NCBI GenBank assembly: GCA_002070185.1
Contig: MWCT01000001.1
Coordinates: forward strand, 455,110-519,109
DNA: 64,000 nt
Direction of reading: 5' to 3'
Source of the DNA: a candidate division BRC1 bacterium ADurb.Bin183
Lineage (GTDB): Bacteria; Sumerlaeota; Sumerlaeia; MWCT01
Shown: in pieces, positions 8,841 through 17,858 of the stretch
How positions within the stretch are numbered: the first letter of the stretch is position 1
Layout: each line of letters begins with the position of its first letter
Translations under genes and position numbers: made by a program
The notes under the pieces: generated by a model
The model's database searches: none
Told to the model about the DNA's origin: nothing
Seen by the model: the letters and a program-made list of their open reading frames with translations, nothing else

Positions 8841-9560
8841 TTATTTCTGACAACCTTCGGCGATTTTTTCACGCTCGACGTTGATAAGTTCCTGAATAAT
8901 TAATTCGGGGTTTTGCATGCGGCGCAATTTGGAAATTAGTTTCTTCTGCTGATAGAAGATGCGAGCCAGACGCGCCAGCATACGCACGTGGGCGGAATCA
9001 TCAGGGGCGCAAAAAAGAACGAATACATAAGTCTTGCCGCCGCATGGAGCGCCAAATATCACACCCTGCTCCACGATTAAAATCGCAAGCAACGGTTCCT
9101 GCAATCCTTCCAGAGGACGGCGCGGATGCGGAAAGGCGATCCCTTCATCCATTGCCGTCGAGAACATGGACTCGCGCTCTTCGATGGAGCGCAGAAGCGC
9201 GGTGTAATCCGTGAGCCTGCCCGAGCGGATGGCAAGGGTGGTCAGGTCTTCAAGGACATGGCGTTTGTCCACCACAGATTTTTGGACGCGCACGCAATCG
9301 GGCGTAATGAGTTCCATAATGGAAGGCGGCAGCCCGTTGAGGATGTTGCTTTTTTGCTGAGGGCGCGATTCCGATTTGACCTTGAGCCAAGAAAGAATCT
9401 CGCTTTCATCAAACCGCCAGAGATGCCCGATGCGGGAGGCGGGGATTTCGCCACGGTTCGCCATGTTCAAAACTGTGCGCGGGCAGACTTTAAGCATTTC
9501 GGCGACATCTTGAACTGTGAGGACATTATTCATAACAGAGGCGACAGAAGGATTTCTCAT
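8841..9560 (-). CDS. HTH (excisionase-type) fused to PTS EIIA-like domain
   Basis: 239 residues in two parts. Residues about 13-62 are a winged HTH of the MerR/excisionase type (LTVQDVAEMLKVCPRTVLNMANRGEIPASRIG is the core region, shown here by its ends LTVQDVAEML and IPASRIG). From about 75 onward is a PTS fructose/mannitol EIIA-like domain (PtsN-related) with the phosphorylatable histidine in GIAFPHPR. No PTS transporter is in the window, so it looks regulatory: a DNA-binding protein whose activity may respond to phosphorylation by HPr or PtsP. A GAAAG sequence precedes the chosen ATG. The targets are unknown. Confidence 0.8.
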   Translation of the reverse strand: MRNPSVASVMNNVLTVQDVAEMLKVCPRTVLNMANRGEIPASRIGHLWRFDESEILSWLKVKSESRPQQKSNILNGLPPSIMELITPDCVRVQKSVVDKRHVLEDLTTLAIRSGRLTDYTALLRSIEERESMFSTAMDEGIAFPHPRRPLEGLQEPLLAILIVEQGVIFGAPCGGKTYVFVLFCAPDDSAHVRMLARLARIFYQQKKLISKLRRMQNPELIIQELINVEREKIAEGCQK

Positions 9561-9710
9561 CCGTTTTCTTTCATTTACATTAAATTACGTTAATCACTCG
9601 CAAATGCGTCAAAGCGGCGTCAAGACTTTTTTACAAAAAAATGATTATATCTTTTGTAAAACCGATTGAATTCGGAAGGGTTAATTAATAATATTAAATA
9701 ATTCCTGCGT

Positions 9711-12140
9711 TTAATGCAAAATCATCCCCGTCTTTTCCGGATCTGATATGATTCCCTTGCGCAAATTCGGCAAAATTTTTTCCGAAAGGGTAGTGTTATA
9801 GACAAATATAATAAAGCCGTTTGTTCGATATTTGCGCGTCACCAAAATCAGTTCAATTATCTTATCCGCCGAAAGAGATTTTTCTTCGGAACTGATGCTT
9901 ATGCCCGGATATAAAGGCGCTTTCCCCGCCGTGTAATTTAATTGTGATTCTAAAAGGTTTTCAAGCCGCGCGCCGGAGTCGGTATAATCCATGGGGCAGA
10001 CAAAATCAAGATAGCCATTTTCAATCCACGAAACCCAATCCTGCGCCACAGATGATTTACAGGAGGGATAACCTGAAAAAACAGCGGCGGATATTTGAAC
10101 TTTTTTATCGCGCTGAGCCACAGCCTGCCTCATCCCGCGCACAACTCGCGTAATCTGCTCGCGCCGCCATTCCCGATAAGCCTCTTTGAGCGGTCCGCTA
10201 TAGCAATCAAGGGGCCAGTTGACAACTGTGTTGCCGGTGTCTTTTTGAAATCTTTCCAGGCAGCCCTCACAATAACAGCAGGTCTCATCGGGATACCTGA
10301 TATAATCATAATGGATTCCATCCACATCATAATTATCAATAATTTCGAGCATGACGTTTATTTCGAGCTCATAATTGAGCGGATGCGACGGGCAAAGCCA
10401 GTCCACAGGGTTACCGTTCACATCAACCTGCGTTCTTTTCTGGTTGCGCATGTCGTCAATAAAACTTTGCGGAGCAAAATATAAAAACCAGCTCAGTTTG
10501 CGAACGTGCGTCTCAATCCCGCGCGGCTTGCATGCCTTAACGCAAGCGGCGATATGGTCTCCCCTTTGATTATAGATATCTGAGTGGGGAAGAAACTGGC
10601 TATTATAATGGGCAACTCCCCCTGTTGCCATATAAGGCATGACGGCATTGAATCGGTTTTGCGCCAAATCAATTGCCATTTTGTCCCAACCATCCACATA
10701 CGGACCCGACGAGTGGTTGTAGCTCGCCCAGACGGCGCGGAACTCAGGCGTCAGGGATTTTTGCGCCAGATAATAAGCCTCAAGCAGATGCAGCCGGGAA
10801 CTTGTTATCAGATCCAGGTTCTGACAATACGTCCCCGATGTCAGCGAATCTAAAACCTCGTTCCGATAAAAGATTGAAGCGGTAATGTTTTTTTCAACAA
10901 GAAAAGCCCGCGGGGTCGTCGAGCCCGATTTGCGAATGCCCAAAACCGCTTCATCGTAATTTGAGTATTCGCCTATTCTGCCGATACCTTCGAAAGCCCT
11001 TGTTACAATATCCCATTTCGTTTCCGGAACAAAATAAGAAACGAGCGCCGACATTAATTTCTTTTTATTCTCCAGATCATCGCTGAGCAGAATGTGCGAC
11101 ATATACGCCCCGTTGTTGCCGATAGTCCATGCCGCGCCCAGAGTTTGCGTCCCTTCCGCATCTTCCCAATTGGCAAGAACCTGAACATCGGAGGCGACGG
11201 GTTGCACGTTGAAAAAATTCCAAGAGGCTTGTTGAATATACGGCGGAATACATTCAACGATGTCCGTTCGGAAACGCATGGCTTTGGCGGCGATGCCAGA
11301 GATGCCTTTATTCTGCAATCCCAAAAGTGTGAAGACCGCCTGTGGGGCGGTGTAGAAGACTATAATCTTACCGCCGGAGGCAACGTAATTTTGGATTTGC
11401 GCAATCTCTTCGGCTGACATGTTGTTGCTATACGGAAATATGGCAAGTTTGGAATTCTTTAACCCGCCTGATTCAACATCCTCTTCCGTAATCTGAGTGT
11501 GTTCGATTCCAACGGCGTCAAGGCAGGAGGCTATCAGGGCGTTTGTGGATTCGGCGGTGCCCGCGCTTGTGCTCTTTGTCCCCTTAACCAAAAATGTTTT
11601 GGCGTTCATAAGGAGGAGAGAGTTAGCGATGATTTCCGTATCAACGTTCAAACCCTTCCATGGGGAGATGCGGATGCCATTGATGGCGTGCCAGCCTGTC
11701 GGCGTGCCGGAAAAATTAAAATCCGCCCGCGAACGGCTCAAGACCTGCCAGCCCTTTTGAAGCCCGGAAAATGTGGCGCTATACCAGCCGCTTCCGCTTC
11801 GGAAATAAAGCGTGAATGATGTTATCGGGTTTGGATTGGAGACATGAATTCTCAATTTAATAAGCGTGTAGCTGGTAAGATCCTCGGAGGTATTCATATC
11901 CCAATAACAACGAGAATCCACGCTGGAAAAGTTGCATGGAAATCTGACGCCTTGTTTTTCCAACGGCGGGAATCCATCAAAAAGCCCCACCCGCGCGACG
12001 CCTTTTGCAGGGGTCCACGCCGCCCTTGCCGCCTCTGTTGTGGCAAAATCAAAGACAGGCAATTCCTTTTCTGCAAAAGACAAAGAAGCAAAAAGAATGA
12101 TTATTAAGAAGGCACATGGAATGATAGTTGAGATTTTCAT
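9711..12140 (-). CDS. Secreted GHL10 (FenI/YngK-type) glycoside hydrolase-like protein
   Basis: 809 residues with a clear signal peptide (MKISTIIPCAFLIIILFASLSFA). The N-terminal half is beta-rich and carries a region like a ThuA or glutamine-amidotransferase fold near 190-300. The C-terminal half, from about 480 (FRAVWASYNHSSGPYVDGWD), is the GHL10/DUF187 TIM barrel, with DGIHYDYIRYP as the usual conserved strand and WVSWIENGYLDFVCPMDY later. GHL10 proteins are predicted glycosidases acting on cell-surface or wall glycans; few are characterised. A second GHL10 protein is encoded at 20989-24216. It faces a 220-base gap upstream and is probably transcribed alone. Confidence 0.82.
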   Translation of the reverse strand: MKISTIIPCAFLIIILFASLSFAEKELPVFDFATTEAARAAWTPAKGVARVGLFDGFPPLEKQGVRFPCNFSSVDSRCYWDMNTSEDLTSYTLIKLRIHVSNPNPITSFTLYFRSGSGWYSATFSGLQKGWQVLSRSRADFNFSGTPTGWHAINGIRISPWKGLNVDTEIIANSLLLMNAKTFLVKGTKSTSAGTAESTNALIASCLDAVGIEHTQITEEDVESGGLKNSKLAIFPYSNNMSAEEIAQIQNYVASGGKIIVFYTAPQAVFTLLGLQNKGISGIAAKAMRFRTDIVECIPPYIQQASWNFFNVQPVASDVQVLANWEDAEGTQTLGAAWTIGNNGAYMSHILLSDDLENKKKLMSALVSYFVPETKWDIVTRAFEGIGRIGEYSNYDEAVLGIRKSGSTTPRAFLVEKNITASIFYRNEVLDSLTSGTYCQNLDLITSSRLHLLEAYYLAQKSLTPEFRAVWASYNHSSGPYVDGWDKMAIDLAQNRFNAVMPYMATGGVAHYNSQFLPHSDIYNQRGDHIAACVKACKPRGIETHVRKLSWFLYFAPQSFIDDMRNQKRTQVDVNGNPVDWLCPSHPLNYELEINVMLEIIDNYDVDGIHYDYIRYPDETCCYCEGCLERFQKDTGNTVVNWPLDCYSGPLKEAYREWRREQITRVVRGMRQAVAQRDKKVQISAAVFSGYPSCKSSVAQDWVSWIENGYLDFVCPMDYTDSGARLENLLESQLNYTAGKAPLYPGISISSEEKSLSADKIIELILVTRKYRTNGFIIFVYNTTLSEKILPNLRKGIISDPEKTGMILH

Positions 12141-12363
12141 TAGCGGCGCTCCAAAAATATTTTTGTTGCCTTAGGATAAAGAACGCTTCCGCAAAAGGCG
12201 CATTTTGAGAAAACCGCCAAGCATCGGGCGGGCGGCAACGCTATGAAACGCCGTCGGACTGTCCGGCGTCAAAGTCCTCGCGCTTGGCATGTTGGCAATA
12301 AAAAAATCGGGGAATTTTTTTTCTCAGCTTGCAGCGTAATTTTCTCCTAAATCGTAAAAAAAA

Positions 12364-13596
12364 TTATATTATCATCTGAGAGATTTTTTTATTTTCAGAA
12401 AGTGGGAGTTCAATGACAAAACGGGTGCCTTCATCCGTTTTGGTTTCGAACCATATTTTGCCGCCATGCTCTTCGATGACCTTTTTTGTGACCGTCAAAC
12501 CGATGCCTGTTCCGCGGCGACCTTTGGTGCTGAAGAAAAGAAGAAAAATCCGCTCTCTGCTTTCTTCGGGGATGCCGGTGCCGTTATCAATAATTTCAAC
12601 GATCACGCGTTTCTTTTCTTTATCGTATGATGATTTAAGAATAATCAGCCCCGCGCGTTCTTCTGGGATGGCGTCCATCGCGTTGGAAATCATGTTCAGC
12701 AAAGAGTCATACATGCGATCCCAATCAAAAAAGATGTCGGGAAGATTTTGGGCAAAGTCGGGCTTAATCTCGACGTGCCGCTCCGCCGCCGTATCTACAA
12801 CAGAGTTGAGGATTTCCACAAGGAGGGCGTTGATGTTGCCCCGTTCAAGGTCGAAATGAATAGGGCGGGAATAGTTGAGCATGTTTTCCACAAGGTAGCT
12901 GATTTTTTTTATAGATTTCTGAAGGAGTTTCCACCCGTTTTGCGCCTTTTCTATGTCGCCGCTTTTGAGTCCGCGATCCACAAACCAAGCGCCGCCTTCC
13001 ATGCTTTGGAGGATGTTTTTGATGTAATGGGCAATTTCTGAAAGGCTGACGCTGACCATAGCCATTTTTTCGGCGGTTATTTTCTGATGATAAAGCCGCG
13101 CTTTTTCAATAACGATAGCAACCTGTTTGCTGATGGTTTCAAAAAGGGTGATCTCGACGTCGGTGTATTCATAGACCTCGAATTTGCGGGCGGTCATCAC
13201 GCCGATGACCTCATCCTGTATGCGGAGCGGGGCGCCGAGATAGGCATGGAGTTTCTCCTCTCGGCTGGCGCCGGGAATTGCCATGAAACGCGGGTCTTTG
13301 GGAGCGTCCTCAAAGGCAGCCAGCTGGTTATGCTTAACCACCCATCCGGGGATGCCTTCGCCCATTTTGAATCGCGCCCGGCCGACAATTTCCGGATCCA
13401 GTCCATTTGTGGAGCGCAGCACAATATCGTGAGGCTCTTCCAACTCAATCAAATAAATGGAGCACACAGGGACGTTCATCGCCTCCGCCGTCTGCTCGGC
13501 GATTGTTTTAAGAATATCGTCAATCTCCATCACCGAGCCGACAAAGTTGCTGATATTGAGCAGGACATCCAGGATTTTTTGTTCCGTGATTGGCAT
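12364..13596 (-). CDS. GAF-domain sensor histidine kinase
   Basis: 410 residues without membrane helices, hence cytosolic. Residues about 20-165 form a GAF domain (MGEGIPGWVV, LGAPLRIQDEVIGVM). The dimerisation helix carries SEIAHYIKNIL with candidate phospho-acceptor His190. The ATPase part shows NMISNAMDAI, DNGTGIPEE and GRRGTGIGLTVTKK. GGAGG lies 8 bases before the ATG. Its start follows the stop of murJ within a few bases, so the two are cotranscribed and the kinase may sense a cell-envelope state. No response regulator is adjacent, so it is an orphan kinase. Confidence 0.88.
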   Translation of the reverse strand: MPITEQKILDVLLNISNFVGSVMEIDDILKTIAEQTAEAMNVPVCSIYLIELEEPHDIVLRSTNGLDPEIVGRARFKMGEGIPGWVVKHNQLAAFEDAPKDPRFMAIPGASREEKLHAYLGAPLRIQDEVIGVMTARKFEVYEYTDVEITLFETISKQVAIVIEKARLYHQKITAEKMAMVSVSLSEIAHYIKNILQSMEGGAWFVDRGLKSGDIEKAQNGWKLLQKSIKKISYLVENMLNYSRPIHFDLERGNINALLVEILNSVVDTAAERHVEIKPDFAQNLPDIFFDWDRMYDSLLNMISNAMDAIPEERAGLIILKSSYDKEKKRVIVEIIDNGTGIPEESRERIFLLFFSTKGRRGTGIGLTVTKKVIEEHGGKIWFETKTDEGTRFVIELPLSENKKISQMII

Positions 13597-13598
13597 TA

Positions 13599-15209
13599 TT
13601 ACACCTCCAAATCGTTTGATACCCTTCCGCGCAGGTCTGCAAGCGAGTCAAGGATTTTTATCTGAAAGGCATGAGCTAAAAGCATATACCCGCCAAGGGT
13701 GAGGGTGCCGGCGGAGAGAATCTCGCACAGGATAATCCCGCGTGTTCGTGGCGCAACCCCCTGCCCCAGCGTATAAACCTGCCAGACACTTGCAAAAAGC
13801 AGGGCGACGCAAAAAAGAAATGCGGTGTGTTTGCCGAGGAGTTCGAGCCGCTCGTCCGTTTTTAAATAACGCCGCAAAAGGATATAGAGCAGGGTGACAT
13901 TAATCACAAATATCAGACTTGTGGCAAGGGCGATCCCGGCATGCGCAAAGATGCGATTCCCCGCAAAAATAATCATCATCGTCCTATCCAGCAGCCAGTT
14001 GAGCGGCACCAGCGGAAGACTGACAAAAACCGGAATCCAAGGTTTTTTTATGGCAAGAAACGCCGCCACGCACAAAGGTTGCAGGAGTTGAAACGGCAAC
14101 CCCGGCGTGTAGAAAAAGAGCGCCATCGAAGTCAGGATAATTCCCTTTTCTCCAAATCTGCCCCAAGCATATAAAATGGAGATAATATCCCTGCAAGTCA
14201 TCAAAATAAAAAAAGTTATGGGAATAGAAAAAAAGACCAGCATGGCAACCGTCTGAGAAAAAAGGCGCCCCGCCGCCGCGCGATTCTGCCTTGCCTCCTC
14301 GCGGCTTAAAAAGGAAAGAAGCGGCGTTGAAAAGGCGACGCCTAAAAGCGTTGCCGGCAAAAGAATCAAACGCCATGCATAGTTCAACGATGAGACACAC
14401 CCCTCGCCAAGCGGCAACGCCAATTTTTGATCCACAAGATAATTCGCCTGCGCCGCGCCCGCCAGCAGAACAGCAGGAATAAAGGCGTTCAAGACAAGCA
14501 ACGAATGAGGGCGGATTTCCTCCGTAGGCGATTGGAAGATAAATCCCCGCGCCGCCACCGGAGGAAGCACAACCAGAAGCTGCGAAAACTCAGCAGCCAG
14601 AATTCCAACACCAAGGCTAAACACCCCAAGCCGGCTGTAAAAAAGCAACACGGCAAGGATAATCATGCTGTTATAGGCGATGGAACGCAACGTGGTGTGC
14701 CTGTAACAATGGAAAACATTCGCCGCGCCAACAAAAAGTCCGGAGAGCATCCCGCCGATGAGCGCCGGTGTCATGAGGCGGTATCCCCGAACACCCATAC
14801 GGAGCGCCGCCTTGTTCATTTCCGGCGGAAAAAGCAGAGGGATAACGAAGGGCGCCGCCAAATAATTGACAAACGCAATCAGACAGGATAGGCAAAATGT
14901 CCAGATGGCAAGGCGCGTTAAGAGCTCCCATTTTTTATTATCATCGGATTCAACTGCAAGGGAAAGCCCCGGCACAACCGATTGTGCAAGCCCGCCGCCC
15001 AGTATGGTGCACAGAAAGATGGGGATGGAGGTTGCCAAAAGAAAGATATCCAACTCCGCGCGCGTTCCAAAATATGCCGCATTCACCGCCTCCCGAATTA
15101 TTCCAAACGGACGCGAAAGAATGGTCAGCGCCATAATCAATCCAGCCGAGGCGGTCAGCGCCCGCGAAGAAGAATGCCGCGCGGCGGAATATGAAAGATT
15201 TTTGCTCAT
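13599..15209 (-). CDS. murJ: MurJ-like lipid II flippase
   Basis: 536 residues with about 14 hydrophobic segments in the MATE/MOP-superfamily layout. Family signatures are SRPFGIIREAV near residue 32, GLAQSVVPG, and NYLVDQKLA in the middle of the protein. MurJ flips lipid II across the inner membrane for peptidoglycan synthesis. The neighbourhood supports an envelope role: dacB and an amidase fusion lie within 6 kb. Its ATG overlaps the stop of the beta-mannosidase gene by 4 bases, and its own stop nearly touches the histidine kinase start, so all three form one operon. A polysaccharide-repeat flippase is the main alternative. Confidence 0.88.
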   Translation of the reverse strand: MSKNLSYSAARHSSSRALTASAGLIMALTILSRPFGIIREAVNAAYFGTRAELDIFLLATSIPIFLCTILGGGLAQSVVPGLSLAVESDDNKKWELLTRLAIWTFCLSCLIAFVNYLAAPFVIPLLFPPEMNKAALRMGVRGYRLMTPALIGGMLSGLFVGAANVFHCYRHTTLRSIAYNSMIILAVLLFYSRLGVFSLGVGILAAEFSQLLVVLPPVAARGFIFQSPTEEIRPHSLLVLNAFIPAVLLAGAAQANYLVDQKLALPLGEGCVSSLNYAWRLILLPATLLGVAFSTPLLSFLSREEARQNRAAAGRLFSQTVAMLVFFSIPITFFILMTCRDIISILYAWGRFGEKGIILTSMALFFYTPGLPFQLLQPLCVAAFLAIKKPWIPVFVSLPLVPLNWLLDRTMMIIFAGNRIFAHAGIALATSLIFVINVTLLYILLRRYLKTDERLELLGKHTAFLFCVALLFASVWQVYTLGQGVAPRTRGIILCEILSAGTLTLGGYMLLAHAFQIKILDSLADLRGRVSNDLEV

Positions 15210-17824
15210 TGGCTTTGGGGACGAACCCGCAGGTCGTTCATCGTTTGAAAAGTCAACGCCGCCTTGAAAAGCGTTGCGGGGACATCGCTCTCAAATCGGC
15301 ATCGAATTGTTTTAGGCTGCTTCGGAATCAGGTCAAAGAAATTATCATCCAATGAATACTCGGGAATCGGAGGCGAAATGGCGTTCGATTGTTTTTCCAA
15401 AGCCGCATCCTCCCATGCCTGCGCGTTCAGGAATATCTTGACGCATTTTATAAAAATGTCGCTTTTGAGCGTGATTTCATACTCCCTTTCTGAACGCGGC
15501 GTAATCCGAAGATGGCGCCAGTCGGGTTTAGACAGCTGGAGATATTTTACAGGTTGCAAAAGCAGAGTGTCCTCGGATACGGAGCGACCGTTCTGCATGA
15601 AACGCAAGGTGATAAACTCAAACCCGGGTTGCGTAATCCATAATCCGCCGAGTGAAAAAGTGCCGATGGAAAGGCTGCCATTGGGCGGAATGCAAAGGCT
15701 TGAGATGCGCTCAAAGATTTTCACCCCTTTCAGGGTGTAAACATTAAGGACCGCATCGCCAACTTGCGGCTCTGGAAGGTCGTTGACAAGCGTGCAGCGA
15801 ACCTGTCCGCGAACGGTTTCCGGTCGGGAAACGTTGCAATCGGCGGCTGGCTCAAATGTCAACGCCGCCAGAATCGGGGCAAACGCCCGGCGTGTGTAAT
15901 AATAAGACGCCTTGGGCCGGCGGAAATAATCCACAAGAGACCAAGAGATGGCAGGCCAGCAATCATTGAACTGCCAGATAAGCGCGCCCGCCGTTTTAAA
16001 TTTTCGGCTGCGCCAGTGCTGGATGCCCATCTTGAGCGCCTCGCCCTGCAGCATCTGAGAATAATACCCGAGCTCGTCGAGATTGCGCGGCAGATGGACG
16101 TATGACCAAAGGTATCGGATCATTCTCCCCAGCCCTTCGGTCATTTTTTCGTGATGCTGCAAAGAAGGGGAATTGAGCTGATGGTCTCGCTCTTGTGTAA
16201 AAGCAAAAATGGTGCGATTGCGCGGGACGGATTGAAATCCGAATTCGCTGATAAAACGTCCATTGTCTTTGGCATATTCCTCATATCGCCGCCAGTTGCC
16301 CCAGACCTCCCAGTTATGGCGGTCGCCATCGGCGGGGCTATTCGGGTCGCCGCCGCCATGCGGGCTGGAAGCCCAATAAGGGCGCGTCCCATCCAGTTCC
16401 GCGCAGACAGCCGGCAAAAGTTCTGTGAAAATTTTGTGCCCTTTGTAATTTTCACGGCTGCGCGGCTCCGGAGCAAAAAGCCATTCGTTTTCGTTATTGC
16501 CGCACCAAAGCGCCACGCAGGGATGATTGCGCAGACGCCGAATTTGTTCCTCCGCCTCCCGCCGCACAAGATTCAAAAACCATTCCTCTTCGGGATATTC
16601 CCCGCAAGAAAACATAAAATCTTGCCAGACAAAAATCCCATTTTCGTCGCAGGCTCGGTAGAAGGCGTCATCCTCATACACGCCGCCGCCCCAGACGCGC
16701 AAGCAGTTGGCATTTGCGCGCGCCGCAAGCGCCGCCCATTCGCGGTAGTCTTCCTCCTTGATTCGCGGCAGAAAGGAATCCGCCGGAACCCAGTTCATAC
16801 CTTTCATGAAAACCGGTTCGCCGTTCACCTCAAAAAGGAACTTCCTGCCGTCGGCGTCCAGATCCTGATTCAGACGGATGGTTCGGATGCCGAAAGGGAT
16901 GCGCTTTTCGTCAAGGATATCATCATTGCGGCGGATTTGTACGAGGAGTTCATGGAGCCGCGGTTCGCCCAAATCGCGGGGTTTCCAAAGAACGGGTTCA
17001 TCAATGGAAATTTCTTTTATCAGCGTTTGCGGTTCCTGCGAAAGTCGCATCGGTTCATCAAAGGAAACGATGCGTTTTCCATCGAGCAAAATTTCGGCGT
17101 GGATGGACGCCTCCATTTCGTCTATTGCCTCGCAGAGAATATCCACTCTCATATCCGCGCGCGAAAGACCTGCGGATAGTTGAAGCGTCAGCGCCGCAGC
17201 ATCCAAAATGCGGGCAGACTCCCACTGAACAACCCGCGCCGGACGCCACAACCCGGCGCCGGAGAGTCTGGGAGCCCAGTCCCAGCCGGTTAGATACTGC
17301 GCCCGGCGGCTGTAAAGGCGCGTCTGGTCAAAAAAGCCCCGCAGCGCGCCGTATTGATTTTCCAATTCCTTTGCGCATTTATAAGAAGAGTAAAAAAGAA
17401 TAAGAAGGCTGTTCGTCCCTTTTTTCACCATCTCCGTCACATCAAACCTAAAGGGGATGAACATGCTGGAAGTTTCGGCTATTTTCTTATTGTTGAGAAA
17501 AATCGCGGCATAGGTGTCAATGCCGTTAAATTGAAGCTCATACCGCCGCGCAGGATTTTTTTGAGGCTCCGTAATTTTGAAAGATGTTTTATAAAGCCAT
17601 TCGCACCCCTCCACCCACTGCACAGCCAGTTCATTGGTTTCAAGGAATGGGTCGGGGATTTTGCCATGCGCCATAAGATCAAGATGGACGCAGCCCGGCG
17701 CCTGCGCCGTCAGCCATTCTCCCGATGCTGAGGCTTTTTCAACGCTGTTGCAGGCAGCCTCGGCAAGGTCTTCTTTTTCCGCCATGCGAAACTGCCAGCG
17801 CTCTTTTAGTTCAATGATTTTCAT
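15206..17824 (-). CDS. GH2 beta-mannosidase
   Basis: 872 residues with the GH2 layout: a sugar-binding jelly roll (about 1-195), immunoglobulin-like domain, TIM barrel (about 310-620) and C-terminal beta domains. WCGNNENEW near 440-448 has the acid/base glutamate at 445, and SEFGFQ has the nucleophile at about 527. QAPGCVHLDLMAHGKIPDPF and KGMNWVPAD are typical of exo-beta-mannosidases rather than galactosidases. No signal peptide is visible, so it probably acts in the cytoplasm on imported oligosaccharides, with the beta-mannose link of mannans or N-glycan cores as the likely target. It overlaps murJ by 4 bases. Confidence 0.9.
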   Translation of the reverse strand: MKIIELKERWQFRMAEKEDLAEAACNSVEKASASGEWLTAQAPGCVHLDLMAHGKIPDPFLETNELAVQWVEGCEWLYKTSFKITEPQKNPARRYELQFNGIDTYAAIFLNNKKIAETSSMFIPFRFDVTEMVKKGTNSLLILFYSSYKCAKELENQYGALRGFFDQTRLYSRRAQYLTGWDWAPRLSGAGLWRPARVVQWESARILDAAALTLQLSAGLSRADMRVDILCEAIDEMEASIHAEILLDGKRIVSFDEPMRLSQEPQTLIKEISIDEPVLWKPRDLGEPRLHELLVQIRRNDDILDEKRIPFGIRTIRLNQDLDADGRKFLFEVNGEPVFMKGMNWVPADSFLPRIKEEDYREWAALAARANANCLRVWGGGVYEDDAFYRACDENGIFVWQDFMFSCGEYPEEEWFLNLVRREAEEQIRRLRNHPCVALWCGNNENEWLFAPEPRSRENYKGHKIFTELLPAVCAELDGTRPYWASSPHGGGDPNSPADGDRHNWEVWGNWRRYEEYAKDNGRFISEFGFQSVPRNRTIFAFTQERDHQLNSPSLQHHEKMTEGLGRMIRYLWSYVHLPRNLDELGYYSQMLQGEALKMGIQHWRSRKFKTAGALIWQFNDCWPAISWSLVDYFRRPKASYYYTRRAFAPILAALTFEPAADCNVSRPETVRGQVRCTLVNDLPEPQVGDAVLNVYTLKGVKIFERISSLCIPPNGSLSIGTFSLGGLWITQPGFEFITLRFMQNGRSVSEDTLLLQPVKYLQLSKPDWRHLRITPRSEREYEITLKSDIFIKCVKIFLNAQAWEDAALEKQSNAISPPIPEYSLDDNFFDLIPKQPKTIRCRFESDVPATLFKAALTFQTMNDLRVRPQSQ

Positions 17825-17858
17825 TTTAAAAAACGCTTAATGCGCCATCCGCTGTTTA

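Noticed and set aside
12141..12363. Structured RNA or riboswitch between the GHL10 and kinase genes
   Set aside because: There is an inverted repeat (ACGCCG/CGGCGT), but no known riboswitch core could be matched.
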